The position numbers and the translations under genes are program-made. Positions 31,213 to 39,727 of a stretch of 64,000 nt of DNA are shown piece by piece. This DNA comes from Streptomyces chromofuscus (GTDB lineage: Bacteria > Actinomycetota > Actinomycetes > Streptomycetales > Streptomycetaceae). The stretch is from positions 620,001-684,000 of the forward strand of contig NZ_CP063374.1 in assembly GCF_015160875.1 (NCBI RefSeq), given 5' to 3'. The number at the start of each line of letters is the position of its first letter. The stretch's first letter is position 1. The notes under the pieces are model-generated. The model was not told where the DNA came from and ran no database searches. It saw only the letters and a program-made list of their open reading frames with translations.

Positions 31213-31948
31213 CTGGCGGGGCCCGGCGCCCGGTGTCGAGGGAGCGGCAGGAGTCGACCCAAGGGGCCTGGGCATGGGCGTGGGCCCGCCACCCGCCGTC
31301 AACGGTGCGGGCAGGCCCTGAACGGGGCACGGCCCGACGCACGGCGTGGGAGGGACGCGCCCGCAGTCGGCCCAAGGCGTGCGGGCGCACCGCTCGGCTC
31401 GGGGGGTGCGGGGACGCCGGTGGAGCGTCCGCTCCGGCAGGCGGAGGCGGGACACCGCTCCCAGCGGGAGACCGGAACGTGTCTGCGGACCGGCACCGGC
31501 GTATCGCGTGCTGTGCGCCGGCCCCCGCATGTGGATGCCGCCCACTTCTGGCAAGCGGCACACAGACGACCGCCCGTCGAAGGGGCACGTCCACCCCGGG
31601 CGTGATCTCGCGCAGGCGCTGGGCAGTCACGAGCGGCGTGGTGAAAGGCCACCCCGGCCGACGCCGACGTGCGACCGTCCGGCAGGCAACCGCCGGCCGG
31701 CACCGCCCGCGGCCGGGTGGGCCGTCGGCGGTCGGAAGCCCGCGCCGTGACCTCCCGCCTCCAGGTCGGCCGCGCGGCGCCGCTCTCCGGCGGGCCGGGT
31801 CCCACGGCCGTCGGCTCGCGGGGGGCTGAGGCTCCGCGACGGATGTGCTCGGCGCGGCCGATCGCTCGTCGGGCCGCGGCGTTGGTGACTCCCCGCTGAC
31901 ACCGACCGGGCCACGATTCCGCGCGGCCCGGTCGGTGGGAGGGGGCCG
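31213..31948. other. 736-bp gap with no recognised gene
   Basis: Open frames cross this stretch on both strands, but all are Arg/Pro/Gly/Ala-rich and look like high-GC artefacts. The minus-strand frame from about 31630 (TAQRLREITPGVDVPLRRAV) has the most protein-like beginning but loses sense within 40 residues. It may be a degraded gene. No clear repeats or hairpins were noticed. Confidence 0.4.
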
Positions 31949-32809
31949 TCAGGCCGCTGTCGAGCCGTTCCGCCCGGCGCGCGCCGGGCGGTGGCCCAGG
32001 GCCTCGTCCCGCACGCGGGCGCAGCTGCGGCTGATGAGGCGGGAGACGTGCATCTGGGAGATGCCGAGCCGGTCGGCGATGCGGCTCTGCGTCATGTCCT
32101 CGAAGAAGCGCATGTAGAGGATGGCCCGCTCACGCTCCGGCAGGTTGCGCAGGCTCTGCTTGGCGGACTCGCGGTCGACCACCACGTCGTACGAGCCGTC
32201 CGGCGCGCCCAGGGTGTCCGCGAGGCTGTAGCCGTCGTCGTCGGAGGAGAGCTCGGCGTCGAGGGAGAGCGTGCTGAAGCTCTCCAGGGCCTCCACGCCC
32301 GTGGCCACCTCGTCCTCGGTCAGCCCCGTGTGGGCGGCGATGTCGGCTGCCGTGGGTTCCGGCGCGCCCGGGGTCTGTGCCAGCTCCCGGCGGGCCACCC
32401 GCACCTTGTTGCGCAGTTCCTGCACCCGCCGCGGCACGCGCAGCGCCCACATCCGGTCCCGGAAGTGACGCTTGACCTCCCCCGTGATGGTGGGCACCGC
32501 GTAGCTCTCGAAGGCGCCGCGGGAGGGGTCGTACCGGTCGATCGCCTTGACCAGCCCGAGCGCCGCCACCTGCTTGAGGTCCTCCAGCGACTCGCCGCGG
32601 TCGCGGAACCGGCCGGCGATGCGATGGGCCATGGGCAGCCACGCGGTGACGAGTTCGTTCCGGACGGCGTCCCGTTCGGGCCCGTCCTCAAGATCGTGGA
32701 GACGGGCGAAGAGGTCGGCGGTCTCGGGAGCGTCGTCGTGCCGCCGCCGGGCGGGGGCGGCGGAGGAGTCGGGCGTGCCGGGACGGCTTGTCGACATGTC
32801 GATGAGCAT
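31949..32809 (-). CDS. RNA polymerase sigma factor, SigB/SigF/SigG subfamily (second copy)
   Basis: 286-residue group 3 sigma factor, closely similar to that at 10687 (LEDLKQVAALGLVKAIDRYDPS in region 2, MWALRVPRRVQELRNKV in region 3, LPERERAILYMRFFEDMTQ and LGISQMHVSRLISR in region 4). A disordered N-terminal 35 residues precede region 2. The ATG at 32809 follows CAGGAG by nine bases; the open frame to 32881 is less likely. The RsbW-like ATPase gene is 183 bp upstream on the same strand, so this is the most likely sigma/anti-sigma pair of the window. Confidence 0.93.
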   Translation of the reverse strand: MLIDMSTSRPGTPDSSAAPARRRHDDAPETADLFARLHDLEDGPERDAVRNELVTAWLPMAHRIAGRFRDRGESLEDLKQVAALGLVKAIDRYDPSRGAFESYAVPTITGEVKRHFRDRMWALRVPRRVQELRNKVRVARRELAQTPGAPEPTAADIAAHTGLTEDEVATGVEALESFSTLSLDAELSSDDDGYSLADTLGAPDGSYDVVVDRESAKQSLRNLPERERAILYMRFFEDMTQSRIADRLGISQMHVSRLISRSCARVRDEALGHRPARAGRNGSTAA

Positions 32810-32992
32810 GCGGAATCGCTCCTGAACGGTCTTTTCAGGGACTTCAGGGACTGTCCGCGGGAAGGGTGCCGCTCCGGTCACCCGGAGGCCCCGGAGCGCA
32901 TACCGCTCCCCGCTAGCGCGCCTCCGGTCCGAAGCACGAAACTGCTTCTGCCCTGGGCCCGGAGGAACAAACTCCGGGCATCCGGAGGTCGC

Positions 32993-33436
32993 TCAGAAAA
33001 CCGGCACCGCCGCCGTGATGCGCTTGCCGCCGGTGGGCAGATCGGCCACCCGGACGTCGCACGACAGCCGGCACACGATCGGCCAGCCGCGCCCTCCGGC
33101 CCGCCGGCGCCCCTGCTCGTCGACCGGCGCCACGGCCACCGGCAGCCGGTCGCTGCGGTCGCACACGGAGACCCGCACCTCGTGCCCGACGACGTCGACG
33201 TCGACGCCGGTGACGCCACCGCCGTGCAGGATGGCGTTGCTGGTCAGCTCAGAGGCGACGAGGAGCGCGTCCGACAGCGCCTCCTCGTCGCACCGGGTAC
33301 CGGTGGCCCGGCACCGGCACGCCACCGCGTGCCGCACGGCCCGGCGGACATCCGCCGGACGGCAGGTGCCGCTTCGGCCGGGCCTGGCCTGGTCGGCCGG
33401 TTCGCCTGCGGGCTGGGTCCACTGCTGCGCGCTCAC
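32993..33436 (-). CDS. RsbW-like anti-sigma ATP-binding protein
   Basis: 147-residue HATPase_c_2 protein with N-box LLVASELTSNAILHGGG, G1 VCDRSDRLP and G2 RAGGRGWPIVCRL; the last strand ends RITAAVPVF. The N-terminus is Gln/Pro-rich. The GTG at 33436 has CAGGGAG upstream; the frame stays open to 33544 without support. It is encoded just upstream of the second SigB-type sigma factor on the same strand, so it probably binds and inhibits that factor and phosphorylates a STAS partner. Confidence 0.87.
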   Translation of the reverse strand: MSAQQWTQPAGEPADQARPGRSGTCRPADVRRAVRHAVACRCRATGTRCDEEALSDALLVASELTSNAILHGGGVTGVDVDVVGHEVRVSVCDRSDRLPVAVAPVDEQGRRRAGGRGWPIVCRLSCDVRVADLPTGGKRITAAVPVF

Positions 33437-33591
33437 TTGTCGGCTCCCTGACTGATCGGCTGGTGAAGCAACCACTGAGTCGAAAGAAACAGGTCTGTCC
33501 GGCACTGCCCTCTCAAGTCGGCTCACCCCCTTGGGGCACACCAAACCCGCGTCCGGGCCATCGATGCCGGACGCGGGGGTAGGTGGAGAAC

Positions 33592-33813
33592 ATGACTGAT
33601 GTCGTGGACTCGGACGAGCTGTTGCGGCGTATCCAGCGCGGCAGGGCCTGCGCGGAACAGGAGGAACGCGCGTGGCGAGCGCGCAGTGAGGCTCTGGAGC
33701 CGACCGACCCGGCCGGAGCCCGCGAGGCCGCGGTGCGCCGGCTGGCCTACGAGGCGGTGCTCAGGGTGCTGGACGAGATCGTGACGCCCGGCCGGCACGC
33801 CGAGGTGGGCTGA
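33592..33813 (+). CDS. Small helical hypothetical protein
   Basis: 73 residues, almost entirely charged helix (DELLRRIQRGRACAEQEERA, then AAVRRLAYEAVLRVLDEIV). No family recognised. The ATG at 33592 follows GGTGGAG. It is divergent from the ATPase gene and precedes the decarboxylase gene by 53 bp. The clean ribosome site and typical codon use favour a real gene. Confidence 0.6.
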   Translation: MTDVVDSDELLRRIQRGRACAEQEERAWRARSEALEPTDPAGAREAAVRRLAYEAVLRVLDEIVTPGRHAEVG

Positions 33814-33866
33814 CCGGTCACCCTGGCGGGCGGATTGGGGGCCGGGGCGCCGGGAACCCGACCCCC

Positions 33867-35339
33867 ATGTCCGTTGATCACACCAGAGCACCAGTACTGG
33901 AAGCCCTCGCCGAGTACCGCCGCGCGGGGCGGTTGTCGTTCACCCCGCCCGGGCACAAGCAGGCCCGCGGCGCCGATCCGGCCGTACGGGAGGTGCTGGG
34001 GGACGCCGTCTTCCTCGGGGACGTGCTGGCGTCGGGTGGTCTCGACGACCGGCTCGGCCGGGGCCGGGTGCTGGAGCGGGCCCAGCAGCTGATGGCCGAC
34101 GCGGTCCACGCCGACCACACCTTCTTCACCACGTGCGGGAGTTCCCTGTCCGTGAAGGCGGCGATGCTGGCCGTCGCCGGCCCGCACGAGAAGCTGCTGA
34201 TCGGACGGGACGCCCACAAGTCCGTGGTGTCCGGCCTGATCCTGTCGGGCATCGAGCCGGTGTGGGTCGAGCCGCGCTGGGACGCCGAGCGGCATCTGGC
34301 GCACCCGCCGTCCGCCGAGGAGTTCGCCCGTGCGTTCGCGGAGCATGCGGACGCCAAGGGCGCGCTGGTCACCAGCCCGACGCCGTACGGCAGTTGCGCC
34401 GACCTGCGGGCGATCGCCGAGGTCTGCCACCGGCGGTCGGTGCCGCTGATCGTGGACGAGGCGTGGGGCGCGCATCTGCCGTTCCATCCGGATCTGCCGT
34501 CCTGGGCGATGGACGCGGGCGCCGACATCTGCGTGACCAGCATCCACAAGATGGGCAGCGGCCTGGAGCAGGGCTCCGTCTTCCATCTCCGGGGCGACCT
34601 GGTCCCGCCGGAGTTGCTGAAGCTGCGCGCCGATCTGCTCAGCACGACCAGCCCGTCGGCGCTGATCTACGCCGGGCTGGACGGCTGGCGCCGCCAGATG
34701 GCGCTGCGCGGGCAGGACCTCATGGGCGGCACCCTGGATCTGGCGGCGGACGTGCGGGCGGCGATCGAGGAGATCGACGGGCTGCACGTCAACGACCGCG
34801 CCGACTTCTGCGGGCCGGGCCTGGCCGACGACTTCGACCCGCTGCCGGTCGTCATCGACGTCGACGGGCTGGGGATCACCGGTTTCCAGGCCGCCGACTG
34901 GCTGCGCGAGCACCGCGACATCGAGGCGCACCTGACCGACCACCGGCGCATCGGCGCGCAGCTCACCCACGCCGACGACCAGGAGACGACCGGCGAACTG
35001 CTCGCCGCGCTCAAGGACCTGACGGCCGCGGCACCGGACCTGGATCCGGCCTCGCGCGTCGACCTGCCGTCCCCGTCCGAGCTGCGCCTTGAGCAGGTGC
35101 GCCTGCCCCGTGACGCGTTCTTCGGCCCGACGGAGGACGCGCCGGTGTCCGAGGCCGCCGGGCGGGTCGCCGCGGAGATGATCACGCCGTACCCGCCCGG
35201 CATCCCGGCCGTACTGCCCGGCGAACGGCTCGCCGAGCCGGTGCTGCGCTATCTGCGCACCGGCCTGGACGCCGGCATGAACCTCCCCGACCCCAGCGAC
35301 GCGCGACTGGAGACCGTCCGCGTCGTCGCGGAGCGATGA
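33867..35339 (+). CDS. Orn/Lys/Arg-decarboxylase-family PLP enzyme
   Basis: 490-residue fold-type I PLP enzyme of the Orn/Lys/Arg decarboxylase major-domain family, shorter than E. coli SpeC-type enzymes and like the Bacillus SpeA/YaaO group. The N-terminal TPPGHKQARGAD, the cofactor-stacking segment FTTCGSSLSVKAAM, VDEAWGAHLPFHP and the Schiff-base lysine in SIHKMGSGLEQGS are present; the C-terminal domain has ITPYPPGIPAVLPGER. The substrate (Lys, Arg or Orn) cannot be decided. The ATG at 33867 is the natural start. Confidence 0.92.
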   Translation: MSVDHTRAPVLEALAEYRRAGRLSFTPPGHKQARGADPAVREVLGDAVFLGDVLASGGLDDRLGRGRVLERAQQLMADAVHADHTFFTTCGSSLSVKAAMLAVAGPHEKLLIGRDAHKSVVSGLILSGIEPVWVEPRWDAERHLAHPPSAEEFARAFAEHADAKGALVTSPTPYGSCADLRAIAEVCHRRSVPLIVDEAWGAHLPFHPDLPSWAMDAGADICVTSIHKMGSGLEQGSVFHLRGDLVPPELLKLRADLLSTTSPSALIYAGLDGWRRQMALRGQDLMGGTLDLAADVRAAIEEIDGLHVNDRADFCGPGLADDFDPLPVVIDVDGLGITGFQAADWLREHRDIEAHLTDHRRIGAQLTHADDQETTGELLAALKDLTAAAPDLDPASRVDLPSPSELRLEQVRLPRDAFFGPTEDAPVSEAAGRVAAEMITPYPPGIPAVLPGERLAEPVLRYLRTGLDAGMNLPDPSDARLETVRVVAER

Positions 35340-35364
35340 CCTCACAGCCGTGCCCCGGGGGAAA

Positions 35365-35386
35365 GTGAAACGGGTCACGTGACCCG
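35365..35386. promoter_or_regulatory. Palindromic operator, Crp/Fnr-like
   Basis: The perfect 16-bp palindrome CGGGTCACGTGACCCG (35371-35386) overlaps a Crp-like GTGA-N6-TCAC (35365-35378). It stands 26 bases after the decarboxylase stop and 220 bp ahead of the cyclic-nucleotide-domain gene, with an AT-rich -10-like TTTATC shortly downstream (about 35416). Confidence 0.5.
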
Positions 35387-35433
35387 CTTGCGGCGGGGAG
35401 TACCCCTCGAGATGGTTTATCGTTCACTCATAC

Positions 35434-35512
35434 GTGGTGGCGGGGTCGAAGGTCTTCTCCTCCGGACACCACCCCTTACGGCCCTGGCTGGCTTCCCCCG
35501 TCCAGCCAGGGC
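35434..35512 (+). terminator. Structured leader: two stems, the second terminator-like
   Basis: GTGGTG (35434-35439) pairs with CACCAC (35467-35472), enclosing a purine/pyrimidine-complementary loop. It is followed by an 11-bp perfect stem, 35481-35491 with 35502-35512, with a 10-base loop and then TTCTCC. It could end the decarboxylase transcript or act as an attenuator ahead of the next gene. Confidence 0.5.
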
Positions 35513-35606
35513 TTCTCCATGCGCCAAGGTGCTCCGCGCGCCCGCAGCCGGTGAAATGGGCATAGGAACAGCACCGGGTCCTCTCGCCGGCGAGGAGCTC
35601 TGCGCC

Positions 35607-36065
35607 ATGACCAAAGCGACGAAACTGCTGACCGCCCTGCCCCCGCCGCAGCGACAGCGCCTGATGACGCTCGCGCGCGAGGTGTCCTTCCCCGAGGACA
35701 CCCGGATCTTCGAGGCGGGGGGCACGGCCGACCGCTTCTGGGTGATCCGCTCGGGCGCGGTCTCGCTCGACCAGCAGGTGACGTCCGTCCAGCGGGTGAC
35801 CGTGGCCAGCCTCGGCGCGGGCGATCTGCTCGGCTGGTCGTGGCTGTTCCCGCCGCACCAGTGGGACTTCGGCGCGGAGGCCTTCAGTCCGGTGCGCGCC
35901 TACGAGTTCGAGGCGCGGCCCGTGCTCGCGCTGTGCGAGCAGGATCCGCAGCTCGGCATGTCGCTGGTACGGATCGTCGCGGAGATCCTCGCGTACCGCC
36001 TGGAGATGACCCGCGGCCAGCTCATGGAGCAGTACGCCCTGCACCGGCGCTCCGGCAGCCTCTAG
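35607..36065 (+). CDS. Cyclic-nucleotide-binding-domain protein without HTH
   Basis: 152 residues comprising a single Crp-type sensor domain (FPEDTRIFEAGGTADRFWVI and ASLGAGDLLGWSWLFPP) followed by the long C-helix (LVRIVAEILAYRLEMTRGQL). No DNA-binding helix-turn-helix is attached, so it cannot work as a classical Crp. It may bind a nucleotide and act on another protein. The ATG at 35607 has GAGGAG nine bases upstream; the open frame to 35379 runs through the leader hairpins and is not expected to be coding. Confidence 0.83.
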   Translation: MTKATKLLTALPPPQRQRLMTLAREVSFPEDTRIFEAGGTADRFWVIRSGAVSLDQQVTSVQRVTVASLGAGDLLGWSWLFPPHQWDFGAEAFSPVRAYEFEARPVLALCEQDPQLGMSLVRIVAEILAYRLEMTRGQLMEQYALHRRSGSL

Positions 36066-36169
36066 GGCCGGTCGCTCGGATCACGCCGCAGACGCGGGGC
36101 CCGGCACACGCGCCGATCGGCACCGTCGGCTCCCCGCGACCTGATCCGGACGACAGGCCCCGGGTCCCG

Positions 36170-37468
36170 TCAGACGCGGTAGCGCCGCAGGTCCGGCACC
36201 GCCGCGGCCAGGGCGAGCATCACGGCGACGACCAGCACGCCGCCGCCCACCACGGCCGTGCGCGCACCGAAGGCCGAGCCGGCCGTGCCGTGCAGGACGT
36301 CGGCGAGCCGGGGGCCGCCCGCGACGACGACCGTAAAGACGCCCTGCATCCGGCCGCGCATCTCGTCGGTCGCGGCGGACAGCAGGATCGCGCCGCGGAA
36401 CACCATCGAGACCATGTCGGCGACCCCTGCGGCGGCCAGGAACGCCACCGCGATCCAGAGGCTCGCGCTCAACCCGAAGCCGGTGACGGCCACCCCCCAC
36501 GCGACGACCGCGCCGATCACCATCCAGCCGTGCCGCCGGGCCCGGGAGAACGTGCCGGAGAACAGCCCGCCCGCCACCGCGCCGACCGGGATGGCCGCGA
36601 ACAGCAGGCCGAGGGCGAGGCCCTCGCCGTAGGGGGCGTACGTCTCCGCGGCGAGCTGCGGGAACAGGGCGCGGGGCATGCCCAGGACCATGGCGACGAT
36701 GTCGGCGAGGAAGGACAGCAGCAGCACCTTGTGCAGCGCGATGTAGCGGAAGCCCGCCACGATCTCCCGCACCCCGGCGCGCCGGGCCGCCGTGCCCGCG
36801 AGCGGCGGCAGCGAGGGCAGCCGCAGCACCGCCCCGACGGCGACGCACAGGGCCAGGGCGTCGATCAGGTACAGCTCGGGCAGGCCGACGACCGGGATGA
36901 GGGCGCCGGCGAGCAGCGGCCCGGCGACCAGGCCGGTCTGCATCACGGTCGAGCCGAGGGCGTTCGCGGCGGCCAGTTCGTGTTCGGGGACCAGGCGGGC
37001 GACGGAGGCGCTGCGCGCCGGGGCGTTGAGGCCGAAGAAGGCCTGCTGGACGGCGAGCAGCACCATCAGGACGCCGACCGAGTCGAGGCCGGTGGCGGCC
37101 TGGAGCCAGAACAGCACCGAGGTGACGGCTATGCCGCTGTTGGTGATCAGCAGCAGTCTGCGGCGGTCCATGCTGTCGGCGACCGCCCCGCCCCACAGCG
37201 CGAACACCACCAGCGGCAGCAGCCCCGCGAGGCCGGCGTAGCCGACCCAGGCGGAGGAGCCGGTGATGTCGTAGATCTGCTTGGGCACGGCGACCGCGGT
37301 CAGCTGACTGCCGACGGCCGTGACCACGGTCGAGGCCCACAGGCGGCGGTAGGCCGGGCGGCGCAGGGGGCGGGTGTCCATCGCCCACCGCCGCCGGCCG
37401 CGTCTCGGCGGCCCGGCGGGTGCGGGGTCCTCGACGGGGTGCTCGGTGCTGCTCTCGCTGGTGTCCAC
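36170..37468 (-). CDS. MFS exporter (EntS/MFS_3-like)
   Basis: 432-residue integral membrane protein with about twelve helices, for example YRRLWASTVVTAVGSQLTAV, AGLLPLVVFALWGGAVADSM and ALGLLFAAIPVGAVAGGLFS. The cytoplasmic loop GGAVADSMDRRRLLL is the MFS motif A, and the start LRRPAYRRLWAS is typical of EntS/multidrug members. It may export a drug or siderophore. A GTG start with GGGAAG upstream. Convergent with the cyclic-nucleotide-domain gene, same strand as the LysE-type exporter. Confidence 0.9.
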   Translation of the reverse strand: MDTSESSTEHPVEDPAPAGPPRRGRRRWAMDTRPLRRPAYRRLWASTVVTAVGSQLTAVAVPKQIYDITGSSAWVGYAGLAGLLPLVVFALWGGAVADSMDRRRLLLITNSGIAVTSVLFWLQAATGLDSVGVLMVLLAVQQAFFGLNAPARSASVARLVPEHELAAANALGSTVMQTGLVAGPLLAGALIPVVGLPELYLIDALALCVAVGAVLRLPSLPPLAGTAARRAGVREIVAGFRYIALHKVLLLSFLADIVAMVLGMPRALFPQLAAETYAPYGEGLALGLLFAAIPVGAVAGGLFSGTFSRARRHGWMVIGAVVAWGVAVTGFGLSASLWIAVAFLAAAGVADMVSMVFRGAILLSAATDEMRGRMQGVFTVVVAGGPRLADVLHGTAGSAFGARTAVVGGGVLVVAVMLALAAAVPDLRRYRV

Positions 37469-37540
37469 GCGCTTCCCGGTTGCTCACTACATCTTTCGGA
37501 ACGCGGATCACTATCGCAGCCCGGTTCCGAGCACCTCCGC

Positions 37541-38155
37541 TCAGCTCCCGGCGATGAGCGTGACACCGAGGACGATCATGGTCACGGCGACCAGTCCGTC
37601 CAGCACCCGCCAGGCGGCGGGCTTCGTGAGCCAGCGGCCGAGCAGCCGGGCGCCGAAGCCGAGCGCGGCGAACCAGCACAGGCTGGCCGTCGCCGCGCCG
37701 ATCCCGAACGTCCAGCGCAGCGGGCCCTGGTCGGCGGCGAGCGAGCCCAGCAGGAAGACCGTGTCGAGGTAGACGTGCGGGTTGAGCCAGGTCATCGCCA
37801 GGCAGGTGAGCACCGCCCGCCGGACCGACCCGGCGGTGTCTCCCTCCGTCCGCAGCGCGCCCTGGGGGTCGACGACCCGGCGGGCGGCCAGGGCGCCGTA
37901 GCAGAGCAGGAAGGCACCGCCGATCCAGCCGACGACGGTCAGCGCGCCCGGCCAGGCCACCACCACCGCGCCGATCCCGCCCACGCCGAGGGCGATCAGG
38001 GCGGCGTCGGAGAGCGCGCAGATGCCGACCACGGCGAGCACCGCCTCGCGGCGGACCCCCTGACGCAGGACGAAGGCGTTCTGAGCGCCGATGGCGACGA
38101 TGAGCGACAGACCGGTGCCGAAACCGGCGGCCGCGGCGGAGAGAGCAGGGGACAT
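37541..38155 (-). CDS. lysE: LysE/ArgO-family amino-acid exporter
   Basis: 204-residue membrane protein with six helices. The LysE signature GFGTGLSLIVAIGAQNAFVLRQG begins at about residue 11, and MTWLNPHVYLDT is the second conserved block. It exports lysine and/or arginine when cytoplasmic levels rise. The ATG at 38155 is preceded by GAGGG. It is divergent from a LysR-type regulator of the LysG/ArgP group, the classical arrangement known from Corynebacterium. Confidence 0.93.
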   Translation of the reverse strand: MSPALSAAAAGFGTGLSLIVAIGAQNAFVLRQGVRREAVLAVVGICALSDAALIALGVGGIGAVVVAWPGALTVVGWIGGAFLLCYGALAARRVVDPQGALRTEGDTAGSVRRAVLTCLAMTWLNPHVYLDTVFLLGSLAADQGPLRWTFGIGAATASLCWFAALGFGARLLGRWLTKPAAWRVLDGLVAVTMIVLGVTLIAGS

Positions 38156-38185
38156 GCCCTCGACGCTACGGAAACGATCACTGTG

Positions 38186-38207
38186 CGTACAGCTGAAGAT
38201 TCTTACG
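38186..38207. promoter_or_regulatory. Possible LysG-type operator between lysE and its regulator
   Basis: CGTA-N14-TACG lies within the AT-rich 100-bp gap between the divergent genes, with a TACGTAC next to it. LysR-type regulators bind such spaced dyads. By-eye assignment. Confidence 0.35.
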
Positions 38208-38256
38208 TACCCTTAGCACGACTGATGCGAGCCGGCAGGACGAGACGGGCGCGGTG

Positions 38257-39156
38257 ATGACGGAGCTTCCACTCGACCAGGTGCGGACCCTGCTGGCGGT
38301 CGTGGACGAGGGCACCTTCGAGGCCGCCGCCGCCGCGCTGCACGTGACGCCGTCGGCGGTGAGCCAGCGGGTGAAGGCCCTGGAGCAGCGCACCGGGCGC
38401 ATCCTGCTGATGCGGACCAAGCCGGTACGGCCGACGGAGTCGGGCGAGGTCGTGGTGCGGCTGGCGCGTCAGCTGGCCCGGCTGGAACGGGACGCTCGCG
38501 CCGAACTGGGCCTGAGCGGTGCCGGGGACGCGACCCGCGTGTCCGTCGCGGTGAACGCGGACTCGCTGGCGACCTGGTTCCTCCCGGCGCTCACCGGCGT
38601 CCCCGAGGAACTGCGGCTCTGCTTCGAGTTGCGCCGCGAGGACCAGGACCACACGGCGGCGCTGCTGCGCGAGGGCCTGGTGATGGCGGCGGTGACGTCG
38701 TCGTCGGTGCCCGTGCCGGGCTGCTCCGTGCGGGCGCTCGGCATCATGCGGTACGTCGCCGCGGCCCGCCCCGACTTCGCCGAGCGGCATCTGGACGGGC
38801 CGCTGCCCGAGACCCTCCCGCACGCGCCGGTCGTGGTCTTCGACCGCCGGGACGACCTCCAGGACGCGTTCGTGCGCCGGCTGCGCCGCGGCGGGGGCGG
38901 CGCGAGCGCGGTGCGGCACTTCGTGCCCACCTCCGACGGGTTCGCCGAGGCCGTCGCCGCGGGCCTCGGCTGGGGACTCGTCCCCGAGACCCAGGCCGAT
39001 CCGCTGCTGGCCTCGGGCCGCCTGGTCCACCTGGCGCCCGACCGGACCGTGGACGTGCCGCTGTACTGGCAGCAGTGGAAGCTGGACTCGCCCGCGCTGG
39101 CGGCGGTGGCGCGGGCTGTGACGGAGGCGGCCGCGCGGGCACTGCGGCCGGCCTGA
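38257..39156 (+). CDS. lysG: LysR-type regulator, LysG/ArgP-like
   Basis: 299-residue LysR-family activator. The N-terminal winged HTH reads DQVRTLLAVVDEGTFEAAAAALHVTPSAVSQRVKALE and is followed by an inducer-binding domain. It is expected to switch on the divergent lysE in response to lysine, arginine or histidine. I take the ATG at 38257; the GTG three bases earlier is an alternative. It ends 13 bases from the convergent DUF6098 gene. Confidence 0.9.
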   Translation: MTELPLDQVRTLLAVVDEGTFEAAAAALHVTPSAVSQRVKALEQRTGRILLMRTKPVRPTESGEVVVRLARQLARLERDARAELGLSGAGDATRVSVAVNADSLATWFLPALTGVPEELRLCFELRREDQDHTAALLREGLVMAAVTSSSVPVPGCSVRALGIMRYVAAARPDFAERHLDGPLPETLPHAPVVVFDRRDDLQDAFVRRLRRGGGGASAVRHFVPTSDGFAEAVAAGLGWGLVPETQADPLLASGRLVHLAPDRTVDVPLYWQQWKLDSPALAAVARAVTEAAARALRPA

Positions 39157-39169
39157 ACCCCCGGCGGCG

Positions 39170-39619
39170 TCACCGCCCCGTCCGCCGCAGCGGCCCCCAG
39201 GCGTTCTCCTGCCGTTCCACCTCCGTGCGGGCCTCCTGGATCACCCGGTCGTCCACCCAGCGCATCGGGCGCACCTCCGCCACCAGCGGCTCGTTGTCCG
39301 GTCCCCGTCCCCGCTCCCGCCCCTTGAGGACCCAAGGGCGTACTCCGGGCCCCTTGTCGTGCGGCAGATGGGCGTAGTCGTACAGCCGCCGGGCCACCCA
39401 CAACTCGACCGGCCGGCCCTGCCACCACTCCTCGACGTCGAGCGGGTTGGCCGACAGGCCCGACATCGGTACGCCGGTCAGCTCGTCGGTGCTGGAGACC
39501 GAGGTGAGGTCGGTCTCCGGGCCGCGCGACCAGCGGACGTACAGGCTCTGGTGCCGTTCGACCAGCCGGGCGAGTTCGGCGAGTGTGCGTACGACCGGAA
39601 GGTCGTCGGGTGCGCTCAT
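39170..39619 (-). CDS. DUF6098-like protein
   Basis: 149-residue soluble protein. VERHQSLYVRWSRGPETDLT and GLSANPLDVEEWW resemble DUF6098, a Streptomyces family without known function. Polar, Trp/Arg-rich and without membrane segments. The ATG at 39619 has GGAGGGAGG upstream. It lies on the same strand as the following lipoprotein gene but is separated by more than 100 bp. Confidence 0.7.
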   Translation of the reverse strand: MSAPDDLPVVRTLAELARLVERHQSLYVRWSRGPETDLTSVSSTDELTGVPMSGLSANPLDVEEWWQGRPVELWVARRLYDYAHLPHDKGPGVRPWVLKGRERGRGPDNEPLVAEVRPMRWVDDRVIQEARTEVERQENAWGPLRRTGR

Positions 39620-39727
39620 GGCGGGCCTCCCTCCGCTCGGCGCCCGGCGACCGAAGTACCCGCACGGGGCGAACGGAATCGGACCTGTGACCTCCGGTTG
39701 CCCGTGGCCGGGCCGGTCCGACGGCCT

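Noticed and set aside
31064..31630. Minus-strand frame of 188 codons in the 736-bp gap
   Set aside because: No recognisable domain, and composition like other antisense frames; it also overlaps the NDH-2-like gene.
32810..32992. SigB-type promoter upstream of the second sigma factor
   Set aside because: GTTT boxes are present, but no GGGTAY at correct spacing could be found by eye.
35379..35606. N-terminal extension of the cyclic-nucleotide protein
   Set aside because: The open frame passes through two hairpins and has no conserved protein features; a strong ribosome site supports the ATG at 35607.
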